A stretch of DNA of 64,000 nt, taken from positions 32,486 through 96,485 of the forward strand of contig USIE01000003.1 of NCBI GenBank assembly GCA_900554645.1, given 5' to 3'. The notes below the pieces were generated by a model. That model was given only the letters and a program-made list of their open reading frames with translations. It did not search any database and was not told the origin of the DNA. Both the position numbers and the translations under genes were made by a program. This document shows positions 1 through 9,943 of this stretch, one piece after another; within the stretch, counting starts at the first letter, position 1, and each line of letters starts with the position of its first letter. This DNA comes from an uncultured Collinsella sp. (lineage in GTDB: Bacteria > Actinomycetota > Coriobacteriia > Coriobacteriales > Coriobacteriaceae).

Positions 1-95
1 GCGAGGGCGACCTGCTGCTCACTATGGGTGCCGGTGACGTTACGACCGTCGGTCCCGAGTTTATCGAGTATCTGACTGCCAAGAAAGACGCTTAA
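1..95 (+). CDS. murC: UDP-N-acetylmuramate--L-alanine ligase, C-terminal end (partial)
   Basis: Only the last 30 codons are in the window; the gene enters from the left and stops with TAA at 93-95. The visible tail reads ...LLLTMGAGDVTTVG..., which resembles the glycine-containing C-terminal segment of Mur ligases such as MurC. MurC joins L-alanine to UDP-MurNAc in the cytoplasmic phase of peptidoglycan synthesis. The next gene, murB, starts 5 bases after this stop, and a murC-murB-ftsQ order is common in dcw clusters. The call rests on this short tail plus context. Confidence 0.75.
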   Translation, partial: EGDLLLTMGAGDVTTVGPEFIEYLTAKKDA

Positions 96-100
96 GTCTA

Positions 101-1012
101 ATGGGTCTGTTTAACGCCGTCATGGCGCTCTCGGGCATGATCGACACGGATGTGATCGAGGACGAGCGCCTTGCGCGTCATACGAGCTATCGTATCGGCG
201 GCAAGGCCGACCTCTTTGTGACGTGCCATAGCTATCATGCCCTCCGCCGCGCCGTGGCGGTGCTCGATCGCGAGCAGGTGCCGTGGGTCATCATCGGCAA
301 GGGCTCCAATCTGCTGGTTGCCGATGGCGGTTATCGCGGCGCCGTCATTTCGCTCGGACGTGAGTTTCAGCGCACGGTTGTTGCCGATGACGGTTGTACG
401 CTGACGGTCGGTGCGGGCGTGATGTTTGCGCGCCTGGTCAACGATGCCCTGTCGCGTAGCCTCTCGGGCCTTGAGTTTGCCGTTGGCATCCCTGGTTCGG
501 TCGGCGGTGCGATATCTATGAATGCCGGCACACGGACCGAGTGGATTGGCTCGCTGGTTGAGGATGTCGTAACGTTTGACCCGGCATCCGGTATCAAGCA
601 TTATGCGGGGTCCGAGATCACTTGGGGCTACCGCGAATGTAGCCTTCCCCGCAATGAGATCATCCTCGAGTGCGTGCTCAAGCTTAAACCGGCGCCCAAG
701 GCCGACATCCGCGACCGCATGGAACGGTACCTGACGAGGCGCAAGCGTACGCAGCCCATGGGTCGCGCATCCTGCGGGTCGGTCTTTCGCAACCCGCCCG
801 ATGCGAGTGTGGGCAAGCTTATCGAGGATTGTGGATTAAAGGGTTTTTCGATTGGCGGCGCGGAAGTTTCGCCCGTTCACGCTAATTTTATCGTTAATAA
901 CGGAACTGCCTCGGCCGATGACGTTGCCGCGGTTATCAGACATGTGCACGGAAAGGTGAGGGAGGCGTATGGCATCGAGCTCAGACCGGAAGTTAAATTC
1001 CTCGGCTTCTAG
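101..1012 (+). CDS. murB: UDP-N-acetylenolpyruvoylglucosamine reductase MurB
   Basis: This 303-residue FAD flavoprotein reduces UDP-GlcNAc-enolpyruvate to UDP-MurNAc with NADPH. The FAD-binding half shows YRIGGKAD (about residue 31), IIGKGSNLLV and GSVGGAISMNAG. The C-terminal half shows GSVFRNP with the catalytic serine, then LIEDCGLKGFSIGGAEVSPVHANFIVN and a terminal RPEVKFLGF carrying the conserved glutamate. The length matches the short (type II) MurB form. The start is the first ATG after murC; upstream purines are weak, so expression is probably coupled to murC. The 3' end overlaps ftsQ by 44 bases. Confidence 0.95.
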   Translation: MGLFNAVMALSGMIDTDVIEDERLARHTSYRIGGKADLFVTCHSYHALRRAVAVLDREQVPWVIIGKGSNLLVADGGYRGAVISLGREFQRTVVADDGCTLTVGAGVMFARLVNDALSRSLSGLEFAVGIPGSVGGAISMNAGTRTEWIGSLVEDVVTFDPASGIKHYAGSEITWGYRECSLPRNEIILECVLKLKPAPKADIRDRMERYLTRRKRTQPMGRASCGSVFRNPPDASVGKLIEDCGLKGFSIGGAEVSPVHANFIVNNGTASADDVAAVIRHVHGKVREAYGIELRPEVKFLGF

Positions 1013-2225
1013 AGCATCGAAACCCACCTTCCGCCGCGCCGGAGGGCGTTCCGGCGCGCCTGCCAAACCTCAACGCAATACCGTCGCGCATTCTAAGTCT
1101 GTCGGGCATGCTCGACAGACCAGTCGTCCGGTCGTTGGCTCGCAGCTCGGTAATCGTCCGGCCGCAAAAAAGTCCTCGCGTCCCTCGGTGACGTCAAAGC
1201 CTGTTATGGGCGCCAAACCTGCCCGTCCCATGGCAACTCCTAAGCCCTCGACGGGAACTAAAGCGCCGCGTCCAGGTCGCACACTGGGCGCATCGAAACC
1301 GCGCTCGCTGACATCGGTGCCGGCTACCGCCAAGAAGCCTTCGGGTAAAAAAAGCGTCAACCCGTTGTCTTCACTTGGGGCGATGGTAAATAAAACATCA
1401 GACGCCGCTTCTGTCGTTACAGGCAAAGGCAAAATCGTTGGCGGCGTTCTGGCCGTCTTGGCCGTGCTCGTCGTCGTTGCCATCGTGGTGATTAACTCTG
1501 GATTGTTTACCGCCACTGATATTCAGATTCAAGGCAGCGAGCATGTGACGAAGCACGATGCTATCCAGCTGATCGATTTGCCCGAGGGAACGTCGCTTTT
1601 TAACGTCGATCCCGACCAGATTACCGAGGACCTCAAGCAGAACCCGTGGGTCTCGGGCGTAGATGTCCAGCGTCAGTTCCCGCATACGCTCATCATTACG
1701 CCGATGGAGCGCAAGGTCATCGCAATTGCCTATATCAGCTCCGATGACCTTGCCTGGGCCATCGGGGATGATGACACCTGGATCGCCCCGCTGTCGACGT
1801 CGGTCGAAGTGGATGACCAGGGCAACGTCATCACGACGGGGCAGGGCTCAAATACCCTGACCGGCATTGATGCCGCGCTGGCGCTCGCTAAGCACTATGG
1901 CGCGGTGTTGTTGACTGATGTCTCGGCGGATGTCGCTCCGGTTTCCGGCCAGGCGGTGAGCTCCAAGGCCGTTAAGGCTGGCTTGGATTATGTGCGTGGT
2001 TTTTCGAGCGAGTTCTTGGGACAAGTCAAGGATATTTCCACGCCTTCGGTCGAAGCCATCTCGGCAAACCTCAATAACGGCATTGAGGTGTCGCTGGGCG
2101 ATTCGGACGATATCGTCAAGAAGGAACGCGTAGTTACCAAGTTGCTTTCGCAGGTAGAGGGCGTAACGTATATCAATGTGCGCTCTCCGGGTAACTATAC
2201 ATTTAGGAACGCTCCGACCTCGTAG
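969..2225 (+). CDS. ftsQ: Cell division protein FtsQ/DivIB
   Basis: This is a bitopic divisome protein that links FtsL/FtsB to septal synthesis. Residues 1-155 are a long, basic, Ser/Pro/Ala/Lys-rich, probably disordered cytoplasmic tail. A single membrane segment follows (about 157-176, VLAVLAVLVVVAIVV), then a POTRA domain (about 180-250; DIQIQGSEHVTKHDAI, PWVSGVDVQRQFPHTL) and a FtsQ-type beta domain to residue 418. The ATG at 969 follows a GGTGAGGGAGG ribosome site and lies inside the end of murB, indicating translational coupling. The family diverges fast in sequence, but the topology and position before ftsZ are diagnostic. The unusually long N-terminal tail is typical of actinobacterial versions. 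Confidence 0.9.
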   Translation: MASSSDRKLNSSASRASKPTFRRAGGRSGAPAKPQRNTVAHSKSVGHARQTSRPVVGSQLGNRPAAKKSSRPSVTSKPVMGAKPARPMATPKPSTGTKAPRPGRTLGASKPRSLTSVPATAKKPSGKKSVNPLSSLGAMVNKTSDAASVVTGKGKIVGGVLAVLAVLVVVAIVVINSGLFTATDIQIQGSEHVTKHDAIQLIDLPEGTSLFNVDPDQITEDLKQNPWVSGVDVQRQFPHTLIITPMERKVIAIAYISSDDLAWAIGDDDTWIAPLSTSVEVDDQGNVITTGQGSNTLTGIDAALALAKHYGAVLLTDVSADVAPVSGQAVSSKAVKAGLDYVRGFSSEFLGQVKDISTPSVEAISANLNNGIEVSLGDSDDIVKKERVVTKLLSQVEGVTYINVRSPGNYTFRNAPTS

Positions 2226-2424
2226 CGCTGGTTGATGCTTTGTTGAGGGGCCATACCACGCCGTTTATCTGGTTTGTTTGGTTTTCACGGTCAATTATTT
2301 GACTGATACGTTCATAATGTGCAAACATAATACGGTTTACCTTTGCATTTACTTTCAACCTGAAGGTTAATGTGCGCAGGGGTCGACCCATGCTATGGCT
2401 ATAACCTTTGTTCGGAGGACCGAC

Positions 2425-3579
2425 ATGCACGAGACAGAGATCAACAACTACCTTGCCGTCATTAAGGTGGTCGGCGTCGGCGGCGGCGGTACCAACGCGG
2501 TCAATCGAATGATCGAAGAGGGCATCCGCGGCGTCGAGTTTGTTGCCATCAACACCGATGCTCAGGCACTCGCGATCTCTGATGCCGATATCAAGGTGCA
2601 CATCGGCACCGACCTTACCCGCGGCCTGGGCGCCGGCGCCAACCCCGAGGTTGGCCGCAAGGCTGCCGATGAGTCCCGCGACGACATTGCCGAGGCGCTC
2701 GCTGGCGCCGACATGGTGTTCATCACCTGCGGCGAGGGCGGTGGCACCGGTACCGGCGCTGCTCCCATCGTTGCCGATATCGCGATGAACGAGGTCGGTG
2801 CGCTGACCGTCGCCGTCGTGACCAAGCCCTTCACCTTCGAGGGCCGCAAGCGCAAGAAGAGCGCCGAGGAGGGCATTAAGACCCTCTCCGATTGCGTCGA
2901 CACCATGATCGTCATCCCTAACGATAAGCTGCTCGACATCGCCGAGAAGAAGACCACCATGCTCGAGGCCTTCGCGATTGCCGATGGCGTCCTTTCCCAG
3001 GGCACCCAGGGCATCACCGACCTCATCACCGTCCCCGGTATCATCAACCTGGACTTCGCCGATGTTAAGACCATCATGAAGCAGGCCGGTACCGCCATGA
3101 TGGGTATCGGTACCTCTTCTGGGGACACCCGTGCCGTCGACGCTGCCCAGCAGGCCATCTCCAGCCCGCTGCTCGAGAGCTCCATCGATGGCGCCACGCG
3201 CGTGCTGCTCTCCATCGCCGGTTCCAAGGACCTGGGCATCCAGGAGATCAGCGACGCCGCCGACGTTGTCGCCAACGCCGTCGACCCCGAGGCCAACATC
3301 ATCTTCGGTACCGTTGTCGACGAGTCCCTGGGCGATCAGGTGCGTATCACCGTCATCGCTACGGGCTTCTCCGACTCCAACGTCAACCGTCAGGACGAGC
3401 TCTTTGCTGCTCAGCAGTCTCAGAGCAAGGCCGCTGCCTCCGCTGAGCCGCAGCGCACCGCTCCTGCCACGAGCCCGGCTCAGGCCGCTCCGACCCGCAA
3501 CGTCGGTAGCACCGAGCTTCCTAACTTCGGCAACGATCAGTTCGAGCTTCCCGACTTCCTGAAGCGCGGTAGCTTCTAA
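2425..3579 (+). CDS. ftsZ: Cell division GTPase FtsZ
   Basis: This is the tubulin homologue that polymerises into the Z ring. The start is the ATG at 2425, five bases after GGAGGA (2414-2419); the in-frame ATG at 2395 lacks such a site. The 384-residue product shows the N-terminal [11 protein letters not shown], the tubulin signature [15 protein letters not shown], the T7-loop region [16 protein letters not shown], a Gln/Ala/Pro-rich linker (about 320-365) and the C-terminal conserved peptide [11 protein letters not shown] that binds SepF/FtsA. A 199-base gap separates it from ftsQ, so it probably has its own promoter. A strong terminator follows. Confidence 0.97.
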   Translation: MHETEINNYLAVIKVVGVGGGGTNAVNRMIEEGIRGVEFVAINTDAQALAISDADIKVHIGTDLTRGLGAGANPEVGRKAADESRDDIAEALAGADMVFITCGEGGGTGTGAAPIVADIAMNEVGALTVAVVTKPFTFEGRKRKKSAEEGIKTLSDCVDTMIVIPNDKLLDIAEKKTTMLEAFAIADGVLSQGTQGITDLITVPGIINLDFADVKTIMKQAGTAMMGIGTSSGDTRAVDAAQQAISSPLLESSIDGATRVLLSIAGSKDLGIQEISDAADVVANAVDPEANIIFGTVVDESLGDQVRITVIATGFSDSNVNRQDELFAAQQSQSKAAASAEPQRTAPATSPAQAAPTRNVGSTELPNFGNDQFELPDFLKRGSF

Positions 3580-3605
3580 GTCGTTCTTTGCATTGTTGTG
3601 CACAG

Positions 3606-3636
3606 GGGCGTGTCCGTATGGACGCGCCCTTTTTAT
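3606..3636 (+). terminator. Rho-independent terminator of ftsZ
   Basis: A ten-base-pair stem (GGGCGTGTCC / GGACGCGCCC, one G-T pair) with a GTAT loop is followed by a T run. It lies 27 bases after the ftsZ stop codon. Confidence 0.85.
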
Positions 3637-3789
3637 TTCGACTTTGTAAACTAGAACCTCCAATCTCTTTACGTTCCCTTTACGATTGCCTCCAGCGCAG
3701 CAGGTATCCTTTTAGAGAAGTATGACAGCCGTATAAACGCGGGCTGTAGCGGCGATGCCGCGGTACTTGTGTTATTAGGAGGCTTTAGT

Positions 3790-4590
3790 ATGGCAGCACG
3801 TGCGGACAAAGTTTCGCGTGTCGACCATGATGGAGTTACGTTGGTGGAGGGCGCGACATCCGATGTTCGCTTTGCCTTCACCGAGCGCGCCGGTGGCGTT
3901 TCCGAAGATGCGTACTCCTCACTCAACTTGGGCTCGCATGTTGGCGATGACCCCTTTGCTGTTCAAGAAAATCGTCGTCGTGCGCTCGAGGCTATGGGTG
4001 CCGCCGAGTGCGAGCACAACCTGCTCGTTCCCAATCAGGTCCATGGTGATCATATCGTTGCGGTGACCTCGAACGGCGCCGATGACCTTGAGGACGTTCG
4101 CGAGCAGATTGCCGAGGGCTGTGATGCCATCGTCTGCACGGCGCATAACGTGCCCGTGCTGCTCTGCTTTGCCGACTGCGTTCCCGTGGTGCTGGTGGCC
4201 CCCGGCGGATTTGCCGTGGTGCACTCCGGTTGGAAGGGCACGATTGCACGTATTTCCGCCAAGGCGTGCCAGGCGCTTTGCGATGCTGCCGGCTGCGATG
4301 CGAGCGACGTTTCCGCCTATATCGGCCCCCATATCTTGGGTGACGAATATGAGGTATCCCAGGAACTCATGGATCGCTTTGCCGCCGAGTTCTCGTGCAT
4401 CGATGCGAGCACCTCTCGCATGCTCAATCTTTCCGCTGCCATTTGCGAGGCGCTGGTAGATGTCGGTGTCGACGCGGATAATATCGTGGATACCCAGCTT
4501 TCGACTGTGCGTCAGAACGACCGCTTTTATTCCTACCGTAACGAGAACGGCACCTGTGGGCGCCATGCTGCGATCGGCGTGATGCTATGA
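3790..4590 (+). CDS. yfiH: YfiH/PgeF-family peptidoglycan editing factor (multicopper-oxidase-like, LACC1 family)
   Basis: The family (E. coli YfiH/PgeF, human LACC1) acts in peptidoglycan precursor quality control or purine nucleoside chemistry. The 266-residue product shows FTERAGGVS near the N-terminus, SLNLGSHVGDD, NQVHG with a metal-binding His, ADCVPVVL with the conserved Cys, and AVVHSGWKGT with the second His. The C-terminal YSYRNENGTCGR is also typical. The start chosen is the ATG at 3790, preceded by AGGAGG (3777-3782); an in-frame GTG at 3769 lies upstream of that site. The stop overlaps pstS by four bases (ATGA). ftsZ-yfiH-yggS-sepF is the usual order, so a phosphate operon has been placed directly behind this gene. 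Confidence 0.9.
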   Translation: MAARADKVSRVDHDGVTLVEGATSDVRFAFTERAGGVSEDAYSSLNLGSHVGDDPFAVQENRRRALEAMGAAECEHNLLVPNQVHGDHIVAVTSNGADDLEDVREQIAEGCDAIVCTAHNVPVLLCFADCVPVVLVAPGGFAVVHSGWKGTIARISAKACQALCDAAGCDASDVSAYIGPHILGDEYEVSQELMDRFAAEFSCIDASTSRMLNLSAAICEALVDVGVDADNIVDTQLSTVRQNDRFYSYRNENGTCGRHAAIGVML

Positions 4591-5423
4591 GAAAGATCGT
4601 ATCGGTCCTGAGCGTCGCTGTGCTTACGCTTACGCTGTGCGCCTGTTCTTCGGGATCTTCCACCTCTTCCATTACCGTCGCTGGCTCCACGACCTGCCTT
4701 CCTATCGCCGAGATTGCGGCCGAGGGTTTTAAGGAGGAGACCGGCATCGACGTGCTCGTTTCCGGTTTGGGTTCTTCCGCTGGCATCGAGGCCGTCAGCG
4801 CCGGCACGGCCGATATCGCCAGCTCCTCCCGTGGACTCAATGCCGACGAACAGGATCTGGGCCTGACTCCCATCGTCATTGCCCACGACGGTATTGCGGT
4901 CATCGTGAACGACGACAACCCCGTCGATAACCTCTCGACCGAGCAGCTCCGCGATATCTACGCCGGCAAGATCACCAACTGGAAAGAAGTCGGTGGCGAG
5001 GACCTGAGGATTCAGGTCATCAACCGAGACGAGGCGTCCGGTACGCGCGAGGCCTTCCGTACCATCGTGATGGATGGCACGCCGTTCGATCGCCGCTCGG
5101 CTGTTCTTTCGGGTACGGGCCAGGTGCGCGACGTGGTATCTCGTTCGCGTGGGGCCATCGGCTACATTTCGCTGGGCTTCGTCGATAGCCTCAACGCCAA
5201 GACCTCGGTCAAGGCCGTCTCGGTCAATCATGTTGAGGCGTCCGAGAAGACGGTCGCGAGTGGCGGTTATCCCATCTCGCGCGACCTTTACTTCTTTGTG
5301 AAGGGTGCGCCTTCGCAGCAGGCGCAGGATTACATCGACTATGTGACGTCCGAAAAGATGGACAAGCAGATTCGCGAGGCGGGCTTTATTCCCGTCACCA
5401 ACGACGAGAAGGGGAGTGAGTAG
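4587..5423 (+). CDS. pstS: Phosphate ABC transporter substrate-binding lipoprotein PstS
   Basis: This extracytoplasmic phosphate-binding protein delivers Pi to PstCA. The N-terminus is a lipoprotein signal with lipobox LCAC (Cys20). The mature part begins VAGSTTCLPIAE, the phosphate-loop region, followed by SSRGLNADE and NRDEASGTREAF, both standard PstS binding segments. At 278 residues it is the short PBP type found in Firmicutes and anaerobes. The ATG overlaps the yfiH stop by four bases (ATGA), so translation is coupled to yfiH. It is the first gene of pstSCAB-phoU. Confidence 0.95.
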   Translation: MRKIVSVLSVAVLTLTLCACSSGSSTSSITVAGSTTCLPIAEIAAEGFKEETGIDVLVSGLGSSAGIEAVSAGTADIASSSRGLNADEQDLGLTPIVIAHDGIAVIVNDDNPVDNLSTEQLRDIYAGKITNWKEVGGEDLRIQVINRDEASGTREAFRTIVMDGTPFDRRSAVLSGTGQVRDVVSRSRGAIGYISLGFVDSLNAKTSVKAVSVNHVEASEKTVASGGYPISRDLYFFVKGAPSQQAQDYIDYVTSEKMDKQIREAGFIPVTNDEKGSE

Positions 5424-5424
5424 C

Positions 5425-6351
5425 ATGGAAGCACAGGAAAACTCCCAGACTGAGCAGAATGTTCAGACGCCCAAGAAGCGCGAGCTGGCGCTCGTATCGC
5501 GCAGTACCTATATCAAGGAGAAGGCGCTGCAGTGGATCTTCTTTGCCTGCGCGTTCTTGGCGGTCGTTACCGTCATCCTGATTTTTGTCTTTACCACGTA
5601 CTCGGCGCTGCCCGTCTTTACCGACATCGGTCTGGCGGACTTCTTTAGCTTTACGTGGGCGCCTTCCGAGGGCCACTACGGCATCTTGTCGCTGCTTGCC
5701 GGCTCGGGTCTGGTGACCGTCGGTGCGCTCGCCATGGGCGTGCCGCTGGGCGTGGGTACGGCCGTTTACCTGGTCGAGATTGCCAGCAAGCGCGTGCGCA
5801 AGCTCATCAGCCCCGCCGTTGACCTGTTGGCCGGCATCCCTTCTATCATCTATGGTTTCTTTGGCATGATCATCATCCGCCCGTTTATCGCACAACTGAC
5901 CGGCGGCCTTGGTTTTGGTGCGCTGACGGCGTGGTTTGTGCTCGCCATCATGATCGTCCCTACCATCACCACGCTCACCATCGATGCTCTCAATTCCATT
6001 CCCATGGGCATTCGCGAGGCATCGTATGCCATGGGCGCCACCAAGTGGCAGACCATCTATAAGGTCGTGCTACCTGCCGCGAAGCTGGGTATCGTTGATG
6101 CCATCGTGCTGGGTATGGGCCGTGCCATCGGCGAGACCATGGCCGTGCTCATGGTCGTAGGTAACGCCCCGGTTATTCCCGACAGCATTGCGAGCCCTAT
6201 CTCGACGCTCACGAGCCAGATCGCGCTCGACATGAGCTATTCCTCGGGTCTGCATCGCTCGGCGCTGTTCGGCATGGGCGTGGTCCTGTTTATCATCTCC
6301 GCCACGCTGGTGGGCATCGTCCGTCTGATTTCCAAGAAGAAGAGGGGGTAG
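5425..6351 (+). CDS. pstC: Phosphate ABC transporter permease PstC
   Basis: This is an inner-membrane permease with about six membrane spans after a cytoplasmic N-terminus of roughly 45 residues. The ABC-permease EAA loop is visible as EASYAMGATKWQTIYKVVLP, followed by GRAIGETMAVLMVVGN. The GIPSIIYGFFGM segment is typical of PstC/PstA. The ATG at 5425 is one base after the pstS stop and eight bases after GGGGAG; the overlapping GTG at 5416 would sit on that ribosome site, so ATG was chosen. The product is 308 residues. Confidence 0.95.
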   Translation: MEAQENSQTEQNVQTPKKRELALVSRSTYIKEKALQWIFFACAFLAVVTVILIFVFTTYSALPVFTDIGLADFFSFTWAPSEGHYGILSLLAGSGLVTVGALAMGVPLGVGTAVYLVEIASKRVRKLISPAVDLLAGIPSIIYGFFGMIIIRPFIAQLTGGLGFGALTAWFVLAIMIVPTITTLTIDALNSIPMGIREASYAMGATKWQTIYKVVLPAAKLGIVDAIVLGMGRAIGETMAVLMVVGNAPVIPDSIASPISTLTSQIALDMSYSSGLHRSALFGMGVVLFIISATLVGIVRLISKKKRG

Positions 6352-6354
6352 GCT

Positions 6355-7260
6355 ATGTCCGATTCCGTTGACACGACGGTCGATACGACCTCGTCGCGCG
6401 AGCGCATCAAGCGTGCCCTTTCCCACGGCAAGAAGGGCCGCATCAACAAGGACCTGTCCAACAAGATCATGCTTTGCGTGTTTCGTGCCGCTGCCTACAT
6501 CACCACGCTGGTGCTGGTCGCTATCATCGCCTACGTGGTCATCAACGGCCTGCCACACATCTCGCTCGACTTTATCTTCGGTTGGCCCCAGGGCGTCAAC
6601 GCCGAGGGCGGAATTTGGCCCACGATCGTCTCGACCGTCTACGTGACGGCGCTCGCCATGCTTATCTGCACGCCGATCGCTGTGCTGGCAGCCGTCTATC
6701 TGGCCGAGTACGCCAAGCAGGGCAAGGTCGTCGAGCTCATTCGCTACGCTGCTGACGCTTTGGCCTCGGTGCCCTCCATCGTTATGGGCCTGTTTGGCTA
6801 CGCCTTGTTTGTCGAGGCCATGGGCCTGGGCCTTTCGATGGTCTCGGCCGCCCTGGCACTCGCGCTCTTGATGCTTCCCATCGTCATGCGTACCACCGAA
6901 GAGGCCATTCGCGCCGTTCCGCGCTATATCCGCTGGGGCGCATATGGCCTGGGCGCCACCAAGTGGCAGGTTGTCTCCAAGATCGTGCTTCCTTCTGCCT
7001 TTGGCCGTATTGCCACGGGCATCGTTCTCGCCATCGGCCGTGCCATTGGCGAGACCGCGGTGGTGCTCTATACCATGGGGCAGGCCATCAATCTACCTAT
7101 TTCGCCGCTCGATTCCGGCCGCCCCATGACGGTTCACCTGTATCTGCTTGCCAACGACGGCATCAACATGAACGCAGCCTACGGCACCGCGCTCTTGCTG
7201 ATGGTGATCATTCTGACCTTCAACCTGTTTGCGCGCTTCCTGTCGCGCAAGCGTCGCTAG
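6355..7260 (+). CDS. pstA: Phosphate ABC transporter permease PstA
   Basis: This is the second permease subunit of the Pst complex, 301 residues, starting three bases after pstC. It has a hydrophilic N-terminal tail of about 35 residues, six predicted membrane spans, ASVPSIVMGLFGY, and the EAA-loop motif GAYGLGATKWQVVSKIVLPS followed by GRAIGETAVVLYTMG. Pairing with PstC is implied by their shared motifs and adjacency. Confidence 0.95.
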   Translation: MSDSVDTTVDTTSSRERIKRALSHGKKGRINKDLSNKIMLCVFRAAAYITTLVLVAIIAYVVINGLPHISLDFIFGWPQGVNAEGGIWPTIVSTVYVTALAMLICTPIAVLAAVYLAEYAKQGKVVELIRYAADALASVPSIVMGLFGYALFVEAMGLGLSMVSAALALALLMLPIVMRTTEEAIRAVPRYIRWGAYGLGATKWQVVSKIVLPSAFGRIATGIVLAIGRAIGETAVVLYTMGQAINLPISPLDSGRPMTVHLYLLANDGINMNAAYGTALLLMVIILTFNLFARFLSRKRR

Positions 7261-7272
7261 TTAAGGAGTCCC

Positions 7273-8076
<804 letters not shown>

Positions 8077-8168
8077 TCGGTGCGACTAGTCCCAAGCCGA
8101 TCGGATCTGGTCCGGTGCGTATTCACTGTGCGGGCGGCATGACCGCACCCAACTGATTGGAGTGAACC

Positions 8169-9026
8169 ATGCGCAAACTGTTTTCCCGTCAGCTCATCGA
8201 GGCCCGTCACGAGATGCTGAGCATCTACGAGGCCGTCGATCTGGCCCTCCACGATGCCGTGAAGGCCTATGTGACCGACGACCGCAAGCTCGCCACCAAG
8301 ACCAAGAAGCGCACGCTTTCGATTGACGCACGCTGCGCCAACCTGGAGGCCGTCTGCTACAACCTGATTGCCACGCAGTCACCGGTCGCCTCCGACTTCC
8401 GCTTGCTGCAGACGATCATCTACGTCGACTTTAACCTGCAGCGCATGACCGATAAGGTTCGCCAGATTTGCCGCGCCACGCGTCATATGATCAAGGCCGA
8501 CATCTCGCTGCCCAAGGAGCTTGTCGGCACGGTCGAGGCCGAGGCTGAGGCCGTCTACCAGGTGCTGGGCTCTTCGCTTTCTGCGCTCGTCACCAACGAC
8601 ATGTCCATCATCTGCAACTTGGCCGTCGAGGACGAGCCAGTGCACGCCGCCTACGAGAAGTTCTTCCGCACCTTTAACCGCATGGACACGGGCGATTTTA
8701 TGGACGACGACAGCAACTATGACGACCTGCGCCGCGCCATCATGGTATCGCGCTATCTCGATCGCATCGCCTCGATTTCCATCGATGCCGCCTGCCGTCT
8801 GACCTTCCTGTTGACCGGACAGCGTATGACTGCCGGTGATATCGCCTGCACTGATGAGGATGAGCTCGAGAGCATGCGCGTGCCTTCGGGCGAGGGTGTT
8901 ATCATGAGGCCCGCCGTCGATGCACGCTACGTTGCCAAGGTGCCCGTTAACGAGGTCAGCGAGGGTCTTCGCTACCTGCTCGATCATCTTGAGGATGAGG
9001 ACGATGGCGAGGACGACGAGGAGTAA
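8169..9026 (+). CDS. phoU: Phosphate signalling protein PhoU
   Basis: PhoU couples Pst transport to the phosphate two-component system and restrains uptake. The product is 285 residues: two PhoU helical-bundle repeats over about 1-220 (N-terminal RQLIEARHEMLSIYEAVDLA; second repeat around YEKFFRTFNRMDT), then a roughly 60-residue extension ending in a run of Asp/Glu (EDEDDGEDDEE). The acidic tail makes it longer than the usual 215-240 residue PhoU. It follows pstB after 92 bases in which no gene is seen. Confidence 0.9.
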   Translation: MRKLFSRQLIEARHEMLSIYEAVDLALHDAVKAYVTDDRKLATKTKKRTLSIDARCANLEAVCYNLIATQSPVASDFRLLQTIIYVDFNLQRMTDKVRQICRATRHMIKADISLPKELVGTVEAEAEAVYQVLGSSLSALVTNDMSIICNLAVEDEPVHAAYEKFFRTFNRMDTGDFMDDDSNYDDLRRAIMVSRYLDRIASISIDAACRLTFLLTGQRMTAGDIACTDEDELESMRVPSGEGVIMRPAVDARYVAKVPVNEVSEGLRYLLDHLEDEDDGEDDEE

Positions 9027-9063
9027 GTAACCCCGTTCGTCGAAAGATTGTAAATACCTAAGT

Positions 9064-9100
9064 GAGCGCGGCCTTGCACATGCGGGGCCGCGCTCTTGCG
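9064..9100 (+). terminator. Terminator-like hairpin after phoU
   Basis: A perfect ten-base-pair stem (GAGCGCGGCC at 9064-9073, GGCCGCGCTC at 9086-9095) with a 12-base loop is followed by a poor T tract (TTGCGTT). It probably ends or attenuates the pst transcript before yggS. Confidence 0.6.
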
Positions 9101-9145
9101 TTAGCATGGGACTACTTGTTTGGCTGTCAGCGGAGGCGATTGGCA

Positions 9146-9883
9146 ATGGATAACTATTTGGACTTGATGCGCGCTCGCCGCGAGCAGATTCTGGAACGTT
9201 TTTATGCGGCGCTCGATCGCGCGGGCCGTCCCCACGACGCCGCGAGCCTCATTGCCGTGTCCAAGACCGTTGGTGTCGATGAGACCGTTGCCGCCATCCA
9301 GGCGGGGTATCGCCATTTTGCCGAGAACCGCCCGCAGGAGCTGGTTCGCAAGCTCACGGGTCTGGCGGAGCATCCGGAGCTGCCCGAGGTGCGCTTCGAT
9401 ATGATCGGCAACCTGCAGACCAATAAGATCAATGCGGTGCTGGGCTCAGCCGAGCTGATTCACTCGGTGGGTTCGCTGCATCTGGCGCAGGCGATCTCGA
9501 GTCGTGCTGTTCGCAAGATTGAGGCAGGCGAGCTCGTCGGCCCCCAGCGTGTGCTCATTGAGGTCAATGTGAGTGGTGAGGAGTCGAAGGGAGGCTTTTC
9601 ACCCGATGAGATTCGCGCCGCCGCGGGTGAGCTTGCAGAACTTGAGGGAATTTGCGTACAGGGGCTTATGACTATGGCGCCCCGGGGGAATAAGGATGTG
9701 GCACGCCGCACCTTTGCGGGGCTTCGTGAGCTGAGGGATGAGCTGGAGGCGGCGCATCCCGATTTGAACCTGCCTGAGCTTTCCTGCGGTATGAGCGAGG
9801 ACTTTGAGTCTGCCCTTGAGGAGGGCTCTACGCTCGTTCGCCTGGGCAGGGTAGTATTTAGCCCGGAGTTTGCAGTAAAATAA
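9146..9883 (+). CDS. yggS: YggS/PLPBP family pyridoxal-phosphate homeostasis protein
   Basis: This is a single-domain PLP-binding protein (alanine racemase fold, barrel only) that buffers PLP. Motifs include SLIAVSKTVG with the PLP lysine, HFAENRPQEL, RFDMIGNLQTNKI, LIHSVGSLHLA, VNVSGEESKGGF, GLMTMAP and SCGMSEDFESALEEGSTLVRLGR. The start is the ATG at 9146 with GGAGG nine bases upstream; a longer GTG start at 9062 would lie inside the phoU hairpin. The product is 245 residues. Placement before sepF is conserved in Gram-positive division clusters. Confidence 0.93.
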   Translation: MDNYLDLMRARREQILERFYAALDRAGRPHDAASLIAVSKTVGVDETVAAIQAGYRHFAENRPQELVRKLTGLAEHPELPEVRFDMIGNLQTNKINAVLGSAELIHSVGSLHLAQAISSRAVRKIEAGELVGPQRVLIEVNVSGEESKGGFSPDEIRAAAGELAELEGICVQGLMTMAPRGNKDVARRTFAGLRELRDELEAAHPDLNLPELSCGMSEDFESALEEGSTLVRLGRVVFSPEFAVK

Positions 9884-9943
9884 GGCTCTGAAGTGCGCAC
9901 TGATTATCGGGGCGCCTGCACTAAACCGCGAGAGGACACAACC

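Noticed and set aside
2203..3663. A 486-codon open frame on the minus strand opposite ftsZ
   Set aside because: It is a shadow of the strongly biased ftsZ codons; no domain, no ribosome site and implausible composition (Asp/Gly/Val/His-rich).
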